DNA of 49,168 bases, from assembly GCA_005798855.1 (NCBI GenBank), contig SYIF01000082.1:1-49168 (forward strand), given 5' to 3'. Position 1 is the stretch's first letter, and each line of letters opens with the position of its first letter. This stretch comes from Actinomycetota bacterium (GTDB lineage: Bacteria > Actinomycetota > Thermoleophilia > Gaiellales > F1-60-MAGs149). Made by a program: the position numbers and the translations under genes. The notes under the pieces are model-generated. The model was not told where the DNA came from, ran no database searches, and was given only the letters and a program-made list of their open reading frames with translations. Below, piece by piece: positions 27,950 through 37,583 of this stretch.

Positions 27950-28447
27950 CTAGAGCGCGCGGACTGCGGCCAGGAGTCCGAGAGCGGCAGCGGCTGCCTC
28001 GCGACCCTTGTGACCCTCGCTGCCGCCGATCCGATCGACAGCCTGCTGATGCGTCTCGACGGTGAGGACACCGAAGCCCATTGGGACGCCAGTCGCCATC
28101 CCGGCGTCGGAGACACCTCGGGTGGCCTCGCCCGAGACGTACTCGAAGTGCGGAGTGTCTCCGCGAATGACACAGGCAAGAACCACGACAGCATCAAAGC
28201 CCGACTCAGCACAGTACAGCGCCGCCAGTCCAACCTCGAACGCCCCCGGCACCGGCACAACCACGATGTCGGTCACACCACACTCAAGACATTCCGCGAC
28301 GGCGCCATCGACCAAGGGCTGGACGATGTCCGTGTGATACTCAGCCGCCACGATGGCGACCCTCGTAGCGGGATCGAGCGCGACGGGCTTTAAGCGCGTC
28401 GCACCAGCGGGCGCAGAGATCGAGCCAGCAGCGTCGGGCGCCGTCAC
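27950..28447 (-). CDS. ribH: 6,7-dimethyl-8-ribityllumazine synthase
   Basis: VVPVPGAFEVGLAALY, ACVIRGDTPHFEYVSGEATRGV, PMGFGVLTVET. Confidence 0.96.
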   Translation of the reverse strand: MTAPDAAGSISAPAGATRLKPVALDPATRVAIVAAEYHTDIVQPLVDGAVAECLECGVTDIVVVPVPGAFEVGLAALYCAESGFDAVVVLACVIRGDTPHFEYVSGEATRGVSDAGMATGVPMGFGVLTVETHQQAVDRIGGSEGHKGREAAAAALGLLAAVRAL

Positions 28448-29748
28448 TGCTGGGCGCCCGCCGTCTCTCCTGCAGCCGGATCCGTCATGCGTGGCGGATC
28501 ACCCGGCAGCGCGTCAGCTGCCTTGATGTGTTGGTGGTGCAGAGAGTGGCCCATCTTGTCGCGCTTAGCCTTGAGGTAGAGCACGTTGTGCTCGCCTGGC
28601 TCAACCTCAATCGGTACCTGCTCGGTGACCGTCAGGCCATAGCCTTCGAGTCCGATGATCTTGCGGGGATTGTTCGTCATGATTTTGATCGTCGTGAGAC
28701 CAAGATCGGCGAGGATCTGCGCGCCAATGCCGTACTCGCGCTGATCATCCATGAAGCCGAGTTCGAGGTTCGCCTCGACAGTGTCGCGGCCCTTCTCCTG
28801 CAGCTCATAGGCGCGCAGCTTGTTGAGAAGCCCAATCCCGCGACCCTCTTGCGCCATGTAGAGGACGACGCCGCTGCCAGCCTGCACAACCTGCTGCATC
28901 GCCATGTGCAGTTGCTCGCCACAATCGCAGCGCAGGGAACCAAAAACATCGCCCGTCAGGCACTCAGAATGCACGCGCACAAGCACGTCTTCCTTGCCCG
29001 CGACGTCGCCGTAAATCAGCGCCATGTGCTGCTTGTCGGCCAACGTCTCGCGATAGCCGATCGCGTGGAACTCACCGTATGGCGTGGGCAGGCTCACCTC
29101 TGCGACTCGCTCGATCAGCTGCTCCGTGCGACGGCGGTACTCGATCATGTCGGCCACGGTCACGATCTTGATGTCGTGCTCAGCACTAAACTTGGCAAGA
29201 TCGGGCACGCGAGCCATCGTGCCGTCGGCGTTCATGACCTCGCAGATCACGCCAGCGGGAGTGCAGCCGGCGAGCTTCGCAATATCGACGGAGGCCTCGG
29301 TCTGCCCCGTGCGCTCGAGCACGCCACCTGGGCGGGCACGCAACGGGAAGATGTGGCCGGGCATCTGAATGTCGGTTGCACCCTTCGACGGATCGACGGC
29401 GACCCGACACGTGTGGGCACGATCGGCAGCGGAAATGCCCGTTGTAATACCTTCGCGCGCCTCGATCGTGACGGTGAAGGCCGTCTCGTACGTCGTCACG
29501 TTGTGCGCAACCATCGGCTGCAAGCCAAGTTCGTCGCAGCGCTCAGCCGTCAGCGTGAGACAGACAAGGCCACGCGCATACGTCGCCATAAAGTTGATGT
29601 CGTCGGCAGTGACGAACTCAGCCGCCATGCAGAGGTCTCCCTCGTTCTCGCGGTCTGGCGCATCGATGATGATGACCATCTTGCCACGTCGAATATCCTC
29701 GATGGCGTCTTCGATTGGGCTGAACGGAGCTTCCGGCGTGTGCATCAA
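28444..29748 (-). CDS. ribBA: Bifunctional DHBP synthase / GTP cyclohydrolase II
   Basis: IIIDAPDRENEGDLCMAAEF; RVHSECLTGDVFGSLRCDCGEQL; MAQEGRGIGLLNKLRAYELQ. Confidence 0.96.
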   Translation of the reverse strand: MMHTPEAPFSPIEDAIEDIRRGKMVIIIDAPDRENEGDLCMAAEFVTADDINFMATYARGLVCLTLTAERCDELGLQPMVAHNVTTYETAFTVTIEAREGITTGISAADRAHTCRVAVDPSKGATDIQMPGHIFPLRARPGGVLERTGQTEASVDIAKLAGCTPAGVICEVMNADGTMARVPDLAKFSAEHDIKIVTVADMIEYRRRTEQLIERVAEVSLPTPYGEFHAIGYRETLADKQHMALIYGDVAGKEDVLVRVHSECLTGDVFGSLRCDCGEQLHMAMQQVVQAGSGVVLYMAQEGRGIGLLNKLRAYELQEKGRDTVEANLELGFMDDQREYGIGAQILADLGLTTIKIMTNNPRKIIGLEGYGLTVTEQVPIEVEPGEHNVLYLKAKRDKMGHSLHHQHIKAADALPGDPPRMTDPAAGETAGAQQ

Positions 29749-29789
29749 ATTCCCTGCTGACGGGTTTCGGTCATGGTAGCGAAGTGGCG

Positions 29790-30398
29790 TTAGTTTCCCG
29801 CCGTGTGCTCACGGTCGGCTGCAAACTTCTCTATGTACTTCGCATAAATGTCCGCCTCAAGATTGACGCTATCGCCCGTTTCGATTGAGCCGAACGTGGT
29901 GACGTCACACGTGTGCGGAATCAGCCAAATCTCGAAGCCGCCAGTCACGACCTGCGAAACCGTCAGCGAGACGCCATTGACGGCGATCGATCCCTTCTCG
30001 ACGACGTAGCGCATAATCGCAGGTGGCGCCGTAATTGTGATCACCTTGGCGATGCCATCTGCGCGAATCCCGGAGACGGTGCCAACCGCGTCAACGTGTC
30101 CCTGTACGACATGTCCTCCCATGCGATCCGTCGGGCGCAACGCAGGCTCAAGATTGACGGGAGCGCCGCTTGCGAGTCCACCCGTGGTGGTGCGCGCGAG
30201 CGTCTCCCCCATTGCCTCGAACGCGATTCGCTCGAAACCGAGCTCGACAGCCGTCAGGCAGGTACCATTGACACTGACCGAGTCGCCCATGCCAACCTCG
30301 GGCGCCAATGCGGGCATGTGGATGACGATGCGCGCACCGTTTTCGGCGGGCACGACCTCCTCCACTGCTCCAACCTCTTGGACGATGCCTGTAAACAC
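29790..30398 (-). CDS. ribE: Riboflavin synthase alpha chain
   Basis: VFTGIVQEVGAVEEV, GDSVSVNGTCLTA, GGHVVQGHVDAVG, GSIAVNGVSLTV; GTG start. Confidence 0.95.
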   Translation of the reverse strand: MFTGIVQEVGAVEEVVPAENGARIVIHMPALAPEVGMGDSVSVNGTCLTAVELGFERIAFEAMGETLARTTTGGLASGAPVNLEPALRPTDRMGGHVVQGHVDAVGTVSGIRADGIAKVITITAPPAIMRYVVEKGSIAVNGVSLTVSQVVTGGFEIWLIPHTCDVTTFGSIETGDSVNLEADIYAKYIEKFAADREHTAGN

Positions 30399-30414
30399 GT
30401 GCGACTCCGATTCG

Positions 30415-31530
30415 TCAGCGGGGCTCTCGTAGCCACGCGTCGATCCATAGATCGTCGCCGATTGTCTCACTCGACCACGCCGCCAGACTCATCGCATCAG
30501 CCATCTGCGTGGCGGACGTGCCCGTTTCGCCCAGCAGACCAGGTGCGAGCGGATCACCCAACAGTTTGGGCGCAACGACCACGATCATACGATCGAGCAG
30601 CCCCGCGCCGTGCAGCGCGCCAGCCAGCCCAGCACCACCCTCACAGAGCACCGACTGAATATCCCGGGCGTGAAGAACCTCGAGTCCCGCCGCGAGATCT
30701 GCCACCTCGACCACCTCGATACCCGTCTCGGCGACCGCTGCACGTCGTGACGCATCGGCACCAGGCGCACAGAGCAGTAACACCGGCCCGCGCGACACCG
30801 TCTGGGCGAGCCGAGAGGCGGCACCTAGTCGAGCAGATCGATCCCACACGACGCGGAGTGGCTGCTGCTCGACAGGAGGATCACAATCGCGAGCGGTCAG
30901 CTCGGGGTCATCCGTGAGCGCCGTTCCCGAGCCAACAAGCACGGCCCCCACTCGCGCGCGAAGCTCGTGCACGCGCGCTCGAGCCTCGACCCCCGAGATC
31001 CAGCGACTATCGCCGCTCCACGTCGCCGTGCGCCCATCCAGCGTCTGTGCCGCTTTGCACGTGACATGTGGACGACCGAGCGTCATCGCCGAACGAAAGC
31101 CAGCGTTCTGGCGCCGTGCCGCAATCGCGAGCGGGTCGTCGTCGTCGACAACGTCAACGGGAATACCGGCATCGACGAGTTGCAGCAACCCTTTACCGGA
31201 AGCATGAGGTGCTGGATCGTTGGACAAGACCACGACGCGTCCCACCTCTGCAGCGATCAGCGCATCGGAACACGGTGGCGTGCGGCCGTGGTGCGCGCAG
31301 GGCTCGAGTGTCACGTAGACCGTGGCATCGCGCGCACCCTCCTGCGCGACAGCAAGTGCCATCGCTTCGGCATGAGGCTCGCCCGGACGGATATGCCAGC
31401 CCTCCGCGACCACCGTGCCGCGCCGCGCAATCACGCACCCGACGAGCGGATTCGGCGCGGCTGTGCGGGCACCGCGCTCGGCCAACTCCAGCGCACGGGC
31501 AAGTAGCAGGCGGTCCGCGTCGTCGATCAT
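30415..31530 (-). CDS. ribD: Bifunctional deaminase/reductase RibD
   Basis: ALELAERGARTAAPNPLVGCVI, HAEAMAL, VTLEPCAHHGRTPPC, reductase domain WISGVEARARVHELRARV. Confidence 0.95.
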   Translation of the reverse strand: MIDDADRLLLARALELAERGARTAAPNPLVGCVIARRGTVVAEGWHIRPGEPHAEAMALAVAQEGARDATVYVTLEPCAHHGRTPPCSDALIAAEVGRVVVLSNDPAPHASGKGLLQLVDAGIPVDVVDDDDPLAIAARRQNAGFRSAMTLGRPHVTCKAAQTLDGRTATWSGDSRWISGVEARARVHELRARVGAVLVGSGTALTDDPELTARDCDPPVEQQPLRVVWDRSARLGAASRLAQTVSRGPVLLLCAPGADASRRAAVAETGIEVVEVADLAAGLEVLHARDIQSVLCEGGAGLAGALHGAGLLDRMIVVVAPKLLGDPLAPGLLGETGTSATQMADAMSLAAWSSETIGDDLWIDAWLREPR

Positions 31531-31550
31531 GCCGGAAGCGTACGCGACAA

Positions 31551-31580
31551 GGACATCACAAACCGGGGTGTGTCATGTCC
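31551..31580. repeat. Imperfect hairpin sharing TGTCATGTCC with the 27.7 kb element TIR
   Basis: ggacatcacaaacc-gg-ggtgtgtcatgtcc (12 of 14 stem positions pair). Confidence 0.7.
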
Positions 31581-31608
31581 CCCTCTGGCAGAAACGACGA
31601 GAGTAGGT

Positions 31609-32310
31609 CTAGGCGATTGTGGCGCCCGCGGCGCGAACCTGCTCGACGAGGTCGAGATAGGCCTGGCCCGGATCGGGCTGCTTGTAGATCGCCGAGCCAG
31701 CCGTCAGGCGATTTGCGCCGGCTTTGTAGACCTCGACGATCGTTTCTGCGGCAATGCCACCGTCGGCCTCTACGCCCGCATCGGGACGCGCGAGCTTGCG
31801 CAGTTCCGGCAGACGATCGGTGGTGGCTTTGATGAACTTCTGGCCACCCCAGCCCGGACTGACGCTCATGCAGAGTAGGTTGCGTGCGTAGCGAGCAGCT
31901 TCCGCAACTGCACTGACTGGTGTCGCGGGATTGAGCGTGACGCCCGGGATCATCCCTGACTCTTCCACGATCTGGAGCGCAAGATGGATGTCGCGCGTCG
32001 CCTCAATATGAATCGTGAATGAGTCAGCGCCAGCCTTGGCATACTCGGCTGCGAAGCGCTCGGGCTGCTCGACCATCATGTGCACGGCCAGCGAACCACC
32101 ACGATCGTGGACGTCGTCGGCGAGCGCCGAGACAACTTCATGACCAAAGGTGATGACCGGAACGAAGTGGCCATCCATCACGTCAACGTGGAACGTGCGT
32201 GCACCAGCGTCCATCAGGTCGCGCACCTGCGCGCGAAACGCACCAAAATCGGCCGCCAAGATCGACGGGCAGACCTGCACTTCTGTGACCCATGCATCGC
32301 TTCGACTCAT
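31609..32310 (-). CDS. rpe: Ribulose-phosphate 3-epimerase
   Basis: CPSILAADFGAF, HVDVMDGHFVPVITFG, MSVSPGWGGQKFI, EADGGI. Confidence 0.95.
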   Translation of the reverse strand: MSRSDAWVTEVQVCPSILAADFGAFRAQVRDLMDAGARTFHVDVMDGHFVPVITFGHEVVSALADDVHDRGGSLAVHMMVEQPERFAAEYAKAGADSFTIHIEATRDIHLALQIVEESGMIPGVTLNPATPVSAVAEAARYARNLLCMSVSPGWGGQKFIKATTDRLPELRKLARPDAGVEADGGIAAETIVEVYKAGANRLTAGSAIYKQPDPGQAYLDLVEQVRAAGATIA

Positions 32311-32334
32311 ATGCGGATCATGGCAGGACAGCCA

Positions 32335-33621
32335 TTAGGACGTGGCGGCGAGCCGCGTCGCGACGAACCCTTCGCCTGCACCTTCGTCGGGTCGCAACGT
32401 GAGCACCTTGTCGATTGGGTAGCCATCGGCCGAGTCGGACTCCGTCGTACCAAGCGTGCAGATCGCAAAGACGAGTACGCCGCCAGGCGCCAGCCGCGGT
32501 ACGAGAAAATCGACCATCCCCCTCTGCATGGCGGCGAGTCGTGCAACGTCCTCGGGTGTGCGACGCCACCGTAGGTCTGGCCTCGAGCCAATCGTGCCGA
32601 AACCCGAACACGGGGCGTCGACGAGGATACGATCGAAGCCCTGCTCCTCAGCGGGCAGGCTGAAGATGTCGATGGGCATCACGCGATGGCCGTCGACGCC
32701 CTGGCGATGCAGCGTCTCGACAAGTTGGCGCGCTCTCGACTCGTCGCGCTCCACGCACGTGAGCCCTTCGCCACTACCAAGCAGAGCGGCAATGTGCCCC
32801 GACTTGCCACCCGGAGCCGCGCAGGCATCGAGCACGCGCATACCCGGCTCGGGCGCGAGCAAGGGTGCGATGCGCTGAGCGCTACGACTCATCGGCACCA
32901 GATCGCCACTCTGGAACGACTCCAGTGAGGCAAGATCCACAGCCCCTTCCACCACGCGCGCATCCGGTGCGTGCTCGTCCATGCCGAGCGTCACGTCCAG
33001 CCGATCGAAGTCGGCGTAGATTCGGTCTTCGGCTCCCTCACGCAGCGTCGAGATGCGAAAAGCAACCTCTGGTGTCTCGTTACCGGCGTCCATCAATGCG
33101 CGCGCAACCTCGCCCCCAAACGCCTGCTCCCATGTCTCCGCGATCCAGTCGGGGTACGAGCGTCGCAGTGCCGCGTCCCTGATCGTCTCGTCGGGCAGCG
33201 CGTCGATCCACTCGCGACCACCCTCGGAGACACGTCGCAAAAGTGCATTGACGAGCCCACCACCACCCTTGCCGCACCGCGCATTGGCAAGATCAACGCT
33301 GGTCGAGACGGCTGCATGAGGCGGAACGCGATCGAGCATCACTAGCTGATAGGCACCGAGCCGCACGATGCTGCGGGTCTCGGCATCGAGGTCATCCGGA
33401 TCACGCTTGCCGAGCGCCAACACCATCGCGTCGAGCACGCGCAGCGCTTTAATCGTCCCCGCCGCGAGCTGCGCAGCGAAGGCGCGATCGCGGCGATCGA
33501 GGTTGGCCTTGCTGGCCTCGGCCGTCAGTGCACGATCGGCCCACGCTCCGCCTTGCTCCGTACGCAACAACACCTCGAGCGCGACACCACGGGCGTTGAC
33601 GGGCCGCTTTAGACGGGACAT
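32335..33621 (-). CDS. rsmB: 16S rRNA (cytosine967-C5)-methyltransferase RsmB
   Basis: NusB-like N-domain; VLDACAAPGGKSGHIAALL, ILVDAPCSGFGTIGSRPDLRWRR. Confidence 0.94.
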   Translation of the reverse strand: MSRLKRPVNARGVALEVLLRTEQGGAWADRALTAEASKANLDRRDRAFAAQLAAGTIKALRVLDAMVLALGKRDPDDLDAETRSIVRLGAYQLVMLDRVPPHAAVSTSVDLANARCGKGGGGLVNALLRRVSEGGREWIDALPDETIRDAALRRSYPDWIAETWEQAFGGEVARALMDAGNETPEVAFRISTLREGAEDRIYADFDRLDVTLGMDEHAPDARVVEGAVDLASLESFQSGDLVPMSRSAQRIAPLLAPEPGMRVLDACAAPGGKSGHIAALLGSGEGLTCVERDESRARQLVETLHRQGVDGHRVMPIDIFSLPAEEQGFDRILVDAPCSGFGTIGSRPDLRWRRTPEDVARLAAMQRGMVDFLVPRLAPGGVLVFAICTLGTTESDSADGYPIDKVLTLRPDEGAGEGFVATRLAATS

Positions 33622-34532
33622 GAGGCAATCGTTGGCAGGTCGCGTCGACCTCGCAGCCACTCGGGCGTGGAGAGTGCGCGCTTGCCGGCGGTCTGTAGCT
33701 CGCTGATCGCAATCGCGCCATCCGCACAGCCGACCTGCAGTTCGTCGCCAATAGTGGCGCACCCGCCCGGCGCCAGTTCGACCGTCGCAGCAGTGGCACG
33801 CCAGATCGTGAAGGTCTCGCCATCGAGCGTCAGCAATGCGCCGATCTGGGGCCGAAGTGCACGAATCCGATTGAGCGTGTCCACAACGGTGTGCAACGTC
33901 GGATCGATCAGACGATCGGCGCGCTCCAACTTGGCTGCATAGGTTGTGCCGTCCGTCGCCTGCGCCTCGGCACCGAGTGTGCCAGCGGCAGCAGCTTCGA
34001 TCGCTCTCACGAGCGCGGGGATGCCCAAGCGCAACGCCTCCTGCTCGATCGTCTCGGTATCAGCCTCGTTCGCGACCGCAATCGGGTCGAGCGAGATCAG
34101 CGGCCCAGCATCGAGTTCGGCAACGGTCTGCATGATCGCCACGCCTGTCTGTGCATCGCCGGCCATCAGCATCCGCTCGATTGGTGCGGCCCCACGCCAG
34201 CGGGGCAAGAGCGACGGGTGCAGGTTAAGCCACGGACCCAGCGCGAGGAGCTCGTCGGGCAGCAGCTGCCCATAGGCGCAAATTGCAATCGCGGCTGGCT
34301 CAAGTGCTTGGAGGGCAGAGAACGCCTCGCCTGCTCGTTCTGGCTGAAGCAGCGGTAGATTGTGCTCGCGCGCAAAGGCCGCAACCGGCGGTGGTGTCAG
34401 GACACGCTTGCGGCCAGCCGGACGATCGGGTTGGCTGAGCACGAGCGGCACCTCGACACCCGCCTCAAGCAGACCGCGCAAGACCTCCACGCCGAACGCG
34501 GAGGTACCCGCGAACGGTGCGCGGGCGCTCAG
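33609..34532 (-). CDS. fmt: Methionyl-tRNA formyltransferase, probable CTG start
   Basis: APFAGTSAFGVEVLRGLLEAG...VLSQPDRPAGRKR, LNLHPSLLPRWRGAAPIERML; conserved N-terminal FAGT lies upstream of the tool's GTG start. Confidence 0.88.
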   Translation of the reverse strand: MSARAPFAGTSAFGVEVLRGLLEAGVEVPLVLSQPDRPAGRKRVLTPPPVAAFAREHNLPLLQPERAGEAFSALQALEPAAIAICAYGQLLPDELLALGPWLNLHPSLLPRWRGAAPIERMLMAGDAQTGVAIMQTVAELDAGPLISLDPIAVANEADTETIEQEALRLGIPALVRAIEAAAAGTLGAEAQATDGTTYAAKLERADRLIDPTLHTVVDTLNRIRALRPQIGALLTLDGETFTIWRATAATVELAPGGCATIGDELQVGCADGAIAISELQTAGKRALSTPEWLRGRRDLPTIASCPV

Positions 34533-35098
34533 GTGATCCGCTCCCGCAGGACGCGAAGCGCAGAGCGCCGCTCCTCAGGTGTGGCGCGATCGACCGTCAA
34601 GATGCCATTGAGGTGGTCGAGCTCGTGCTGCACGATGCGCGCATCCATGTCGCGAAAGACCGCTTCGTGCGTTTCGCCCTCAACGTCCTGCCAACGCACC
34701 GTGATCTCGACGTTCCGTTCGACCGGCACCGAGTGTCCACTGCGCAGGAGGATGTCGAGCGACAGGCAGCCTTCGCCACCGACCTCGGTCTCCTCACTCG
34801 CCTGCAAAATCTCGGGATTCGCCATTGCCAACCAAGGCTCATCGTCGCGCAGGCTAATCACCACGAACTTCCGCAGCAGCCCAATCTGGGGAGCCGCGAG
34901 CCCGGCACCAACGGCATCGTCCGCAAGCTCGAACATGCGCAGCGCGAGGGCCTGCAACTCCTCGTCAAACTCCAAAATCGGGCGCGTCTCACTGCGCAAC
35001 ACGGGATCCGGAAACTGGCGAATCTGGGCCTGTGCGAGTTTGCGGCGCGTTTCGCGCTCTGCCTTTTCCCGCTCTTCTTTCTTATCGCCTCCTGCCAT
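34529..35098 (-). CDS. def: Peptide deformylase
   Basis: GAGLAAPQIG, EGCLS, VQHELDHLNGIL metal motifs. Confidence 0.95.
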   Translation of the reverse strand: MAGGDKKEEREKAERETRRKLAQAQIRQFPDPVLRSETRPILEFDEELQALALRMFELADDAVGAGLAAPQIGLLRKFVVISLRDDEPWLAMANPEILQASEETEVGGEGCLSLDILLRSGHSVPVERNVEITVRWQDVEGETHEAVFRDMDARIVQHELDHLNGILTVDRATPEERRSALRVLRERIT

Positions 35099-35108
35099 CT
35101 TTTGAACG

Positions 35109-35870
35109 CTACGCCCGCGGTTCCTTGGGCGCAACTGGCGCGACGCGTGCGACGCTCGCCACGAGCGTGCCAATTGTCTCGCCCCGCACGACGCGCACGA
35201 TGTTCTCGGCGTCGTTGACGTTGAAGACGCGGATTGGCATGTCGTTCTCCATGCACAGCGAAAGCGCCGTCGTGTCCATCACCTTCAGGCCACGCTCGAT
35301 CGCCGCGAGGTGCGTCAGCTCGGTGATCAGCTGGGCATCGGGGTTGACGCGCGGATCCGCGTCCAATACTCCCTCAACACCGTTTTTGCCCATCAGAATC
35401 GTCTGCGCGCCAATCTCGCAGGCACGAAGCGCCGCAGCCGTATCCGTCGTGAAGTACGGATTTCCCGTACCGCCAGCAAAGATGATCACGCGCCCCTTCT
35501 CGAGGTGGCGAATCGCGCGACGTCGAATGTACGGCTCCGCAACCTCTTGAATGTTGAGCGCGCTGAGGATGCGGGTAAAGACGCCAATGCGCTCGCAGGC
35601 GTCCTGCACCGCGATCGCATTGAGAACCGTGGCAAGCATGCCAGCGTAGTCCGCACTGGCACGATCCATCCCCTTGGCCGACTCGGCCATGCCCCGGAAA
35701 ATATTGCCGCCACCGACGACGATCGCAACCTCGACACCGAGCTCGCGCACCTGCTGGATCGCAAACGCGATCTCAGCAGTACGGGCGGGGTCCACGCCAT
35801 AGCCCGAGTCCCCCATCAACGACTCTCCGGATAGCTTTAGGAGAACGCGACTAAAGGGGGCTGTGGACAT
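35109..35870 (-). CDS. pyrH: UMP kinase
   Basis: [42 protein letters not shown]. Confidence 0.96.
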   Translation of the reverse strand: MSTAPFSRVLLKLSGESLMGDSGYGVDPARTAEIAFAIQQVRELGVEVAIVVGGGNIFRGMAESAKGMDRASADYAGMLATVLNAIAVQDACERIGVFTRILSALNIQEVAEPYIRRRAIRHLEKGRVIIFAGGTGNPYFTTDTAAALRACEIGAQTILMGKNGVEGVLDADPRVNPDAQLITELTHLAAIERGLKVMDTTALSLCMENDMPIRVFNVNDAENIVRVVRGETIGTLVASVARVAPVAPKEPRA

Positions 35871-35873
35871 GAC

Positions 35874-36476
35874 TTACTCCTGGCCGAGGGTGTAGCTGGC
35901 GAAACGCTTGATCTCGATGTTCTCACCCATCTCGGACGACAACGCCGCACGCACCTGCTCAACGGAGAGATCCTCATCGCGGAAATACGGCTGATTGAGG
36001 AGCACGACCTCCTCGTACCACTTCCGCAGCTTGCCTTCGGCGATCGTGTCCTGCACGTCGGCCGTCTTGTCGGCGGCCTGCGAGCGATAGACCTCGATCT
36101 CGGCGGCCTTGGCCTCTTCGGGGACGTCGTCAACAGACACATAGAGCGTGCCGTCGCTCGAGACGATCTGCAGGCAGATGTCCTTCGCAAACTCTTGAAA
36201 CTTGTCGGTATTCGCGACGAAGTCGGTTTCGCAGCCAATCTCGACCAGCACACCCTTCGTGCCACCACCATGGATGTACGAGGCAACCTTGCCGTCGGTG
36301 GTCGAGCGACTACCACGTTTTGCGGCCTTGGCCTGGCCCCGCTCGCGCAAGATCTTCTTCGCGGCATCGAGGTCGCCAGCAGCTTCAGCGAGGGCGTCAC
36401 GCACATCGAGCATGCCGGCACCCGTCTGGTCGCGGAGGACCTTGACTTCGGCGGCACTTGGCTTGTAATCACTCAT
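35874..36476 (-). CDS. tsf: Translation elongation factor Ts
   Basis: VKVLRDQTGAGMLDVRDALAEAAGDLDAAKKILRERG. Confidence 0.96.
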   Translation of the reverse strand: MSDYKPSAAEVKVLRDQTGAGMLDVRDALAEAAGDLDAAKKILRERGQAKAAKRGSRSTTDGKVASYIHGGGTKGVLVEIGCETDFVANTDKFQEFAKDICLQIVSSDGTLYVSVDDVPEEAKAAEIEVYRSQAADKTADVQDTIAEGKLRKWYEEVVLLNQPYFRDEDLSVEQVRAALSSEMGENIEIKRFASYTLGQE

Positions 36477-36529
36477 GGTTCTCGGTCCTTCTCGGCCTAG
36501 GCCGCATACGTCTCGTGTCGGCTCCGCGC

Positions 36530-37549
36530 TTAGGCGGAGGGATTCTCTTCTGCTGCAACCTCGGCCTCGACCTCGGCGATCGCCTCGACGACCACCTCAG
36601 CGACGGCGATGTCGACGATTGCCTCGGCGACGGCCTCTTCGGCGATCTCCTCAGCGATGACGGCCTCGGCGACAGCCTCGACAACCTGCTCTGGCGTGGC
36701 AGTCGGATCGGCGATGACGGCCTCGGCTTCAGCCTCGGCGACGAGCGCCTCAGCGACAGCGACCTCGGCGACGAGCTCGGAGACATCAGCCTGCGCCAGG
36801 ATCTCAGCAACAGCCTCATCAACCGCTGCGGCCTCGTCGGACGAGAGACCCTCAACGGCCGATGCCATGTGCTTACGACCCTCGATCACACCGTCAGCAA
36901 TGATGCGCGCGATCAGATCGTTCGAGCGGATCGCGTCGTCGTTGCCAGGAATCGCAAGGTCGACCTGGTCGGGATCGCAGTTCGTATCGACAAGACCGAT
37001 CAGCGGGATGCCGAGACGCTTGGCCTCGTGCACGGCCAGCTGCTCGGCAGTGAGGTCGATCACGAAGATCGCGCTCGGTACCTTGGCCATCATGGCGACG
37101 CCGCTGAGGTTCTTCTCCAGCTTCTCGAGCTCGTGCAGGCGCACCAGGCGCTCCTTGGCGGGCAGCAGCTCCAGCTGGCCTTCCTCGTTGAGGCGACGCA
37201 GCTCGTGGAGGCGCTGAATGCGGTCGGTGATGGTGCGGAAGTTGGTCAGGAGACCACCGAGCCAACGATGGTTGACGTACGGCATGCCACAGCGATCGGC
37301 CTGTGTGGCGATGGCGTCACGGGCCTGCTTCTTCGTGCCGACGAACAAGACGCTGCCACCCTGGGCGGCGATGTCACGAACCATCTCGTGCGCCTCTTGG
37401 GCCAGCACGATCGTTTTCTGCAAATCGATCACGTAGATGCCGCCACGCTCACCGAAGATAAACCGGCGCATCTTTGGATTCCAGCGTCGGGTCTGATGAC
37501 CGAAGTGAACGCCGGCCTCCAACAGTTCTCGCATGCTGACTGCAGCCAT
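36530..37549 (-). CDS. rpsB: 30S ribosomal protein S2 with long Ala/Glu/Val-rich C-terminal extension
   Basis: MRELLEAGVHFGHQTRRWNPKMRRFIFGERGGIYVIDLQKT; low-complexity EAVAEAVIAEEIAEEAVAEAI tail. Confidence 0.95.
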   Translation of the reverse strand: MAAVSMRELLEAGVHFGHQTRRWNPKMRRFIFGERGGIYVIDLQKTIVLAQEAHEMVRDIAAQGGSVLFVGTKKQARDAIATQADRCGMPYVNHRWLGGLLTNFRTITDRIQRLHELRRLNEEGQLELLPAKERLVRLHELEKLEKNLSGVAMMAKVPSAIFVIDLTAEQLAVHEAKRLGIPLIGLVDTNCDPDQVDLAIPGNDDAIRSNDLIARIIADGVIEGRKHMASAVEGLSSDEAAAVDEAVAEILAQADVSELVAEVAVAEALVAEAEAEAVIADPTATPEQVVEAVAEAVIAEEIAEEAVAEAIVDIAVAEVVVEAIAEVEAEVAAEENPSA

Positions 37550-37583
37550 AACGGCTCCTTCAAATTGGGTTCTAGTGGTCGAG

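Noticed and set aside
28528-29760. 410-aa + strand ORF over ribBA
   Set aside because: Exact antisense of ribBA; shadow ORF.
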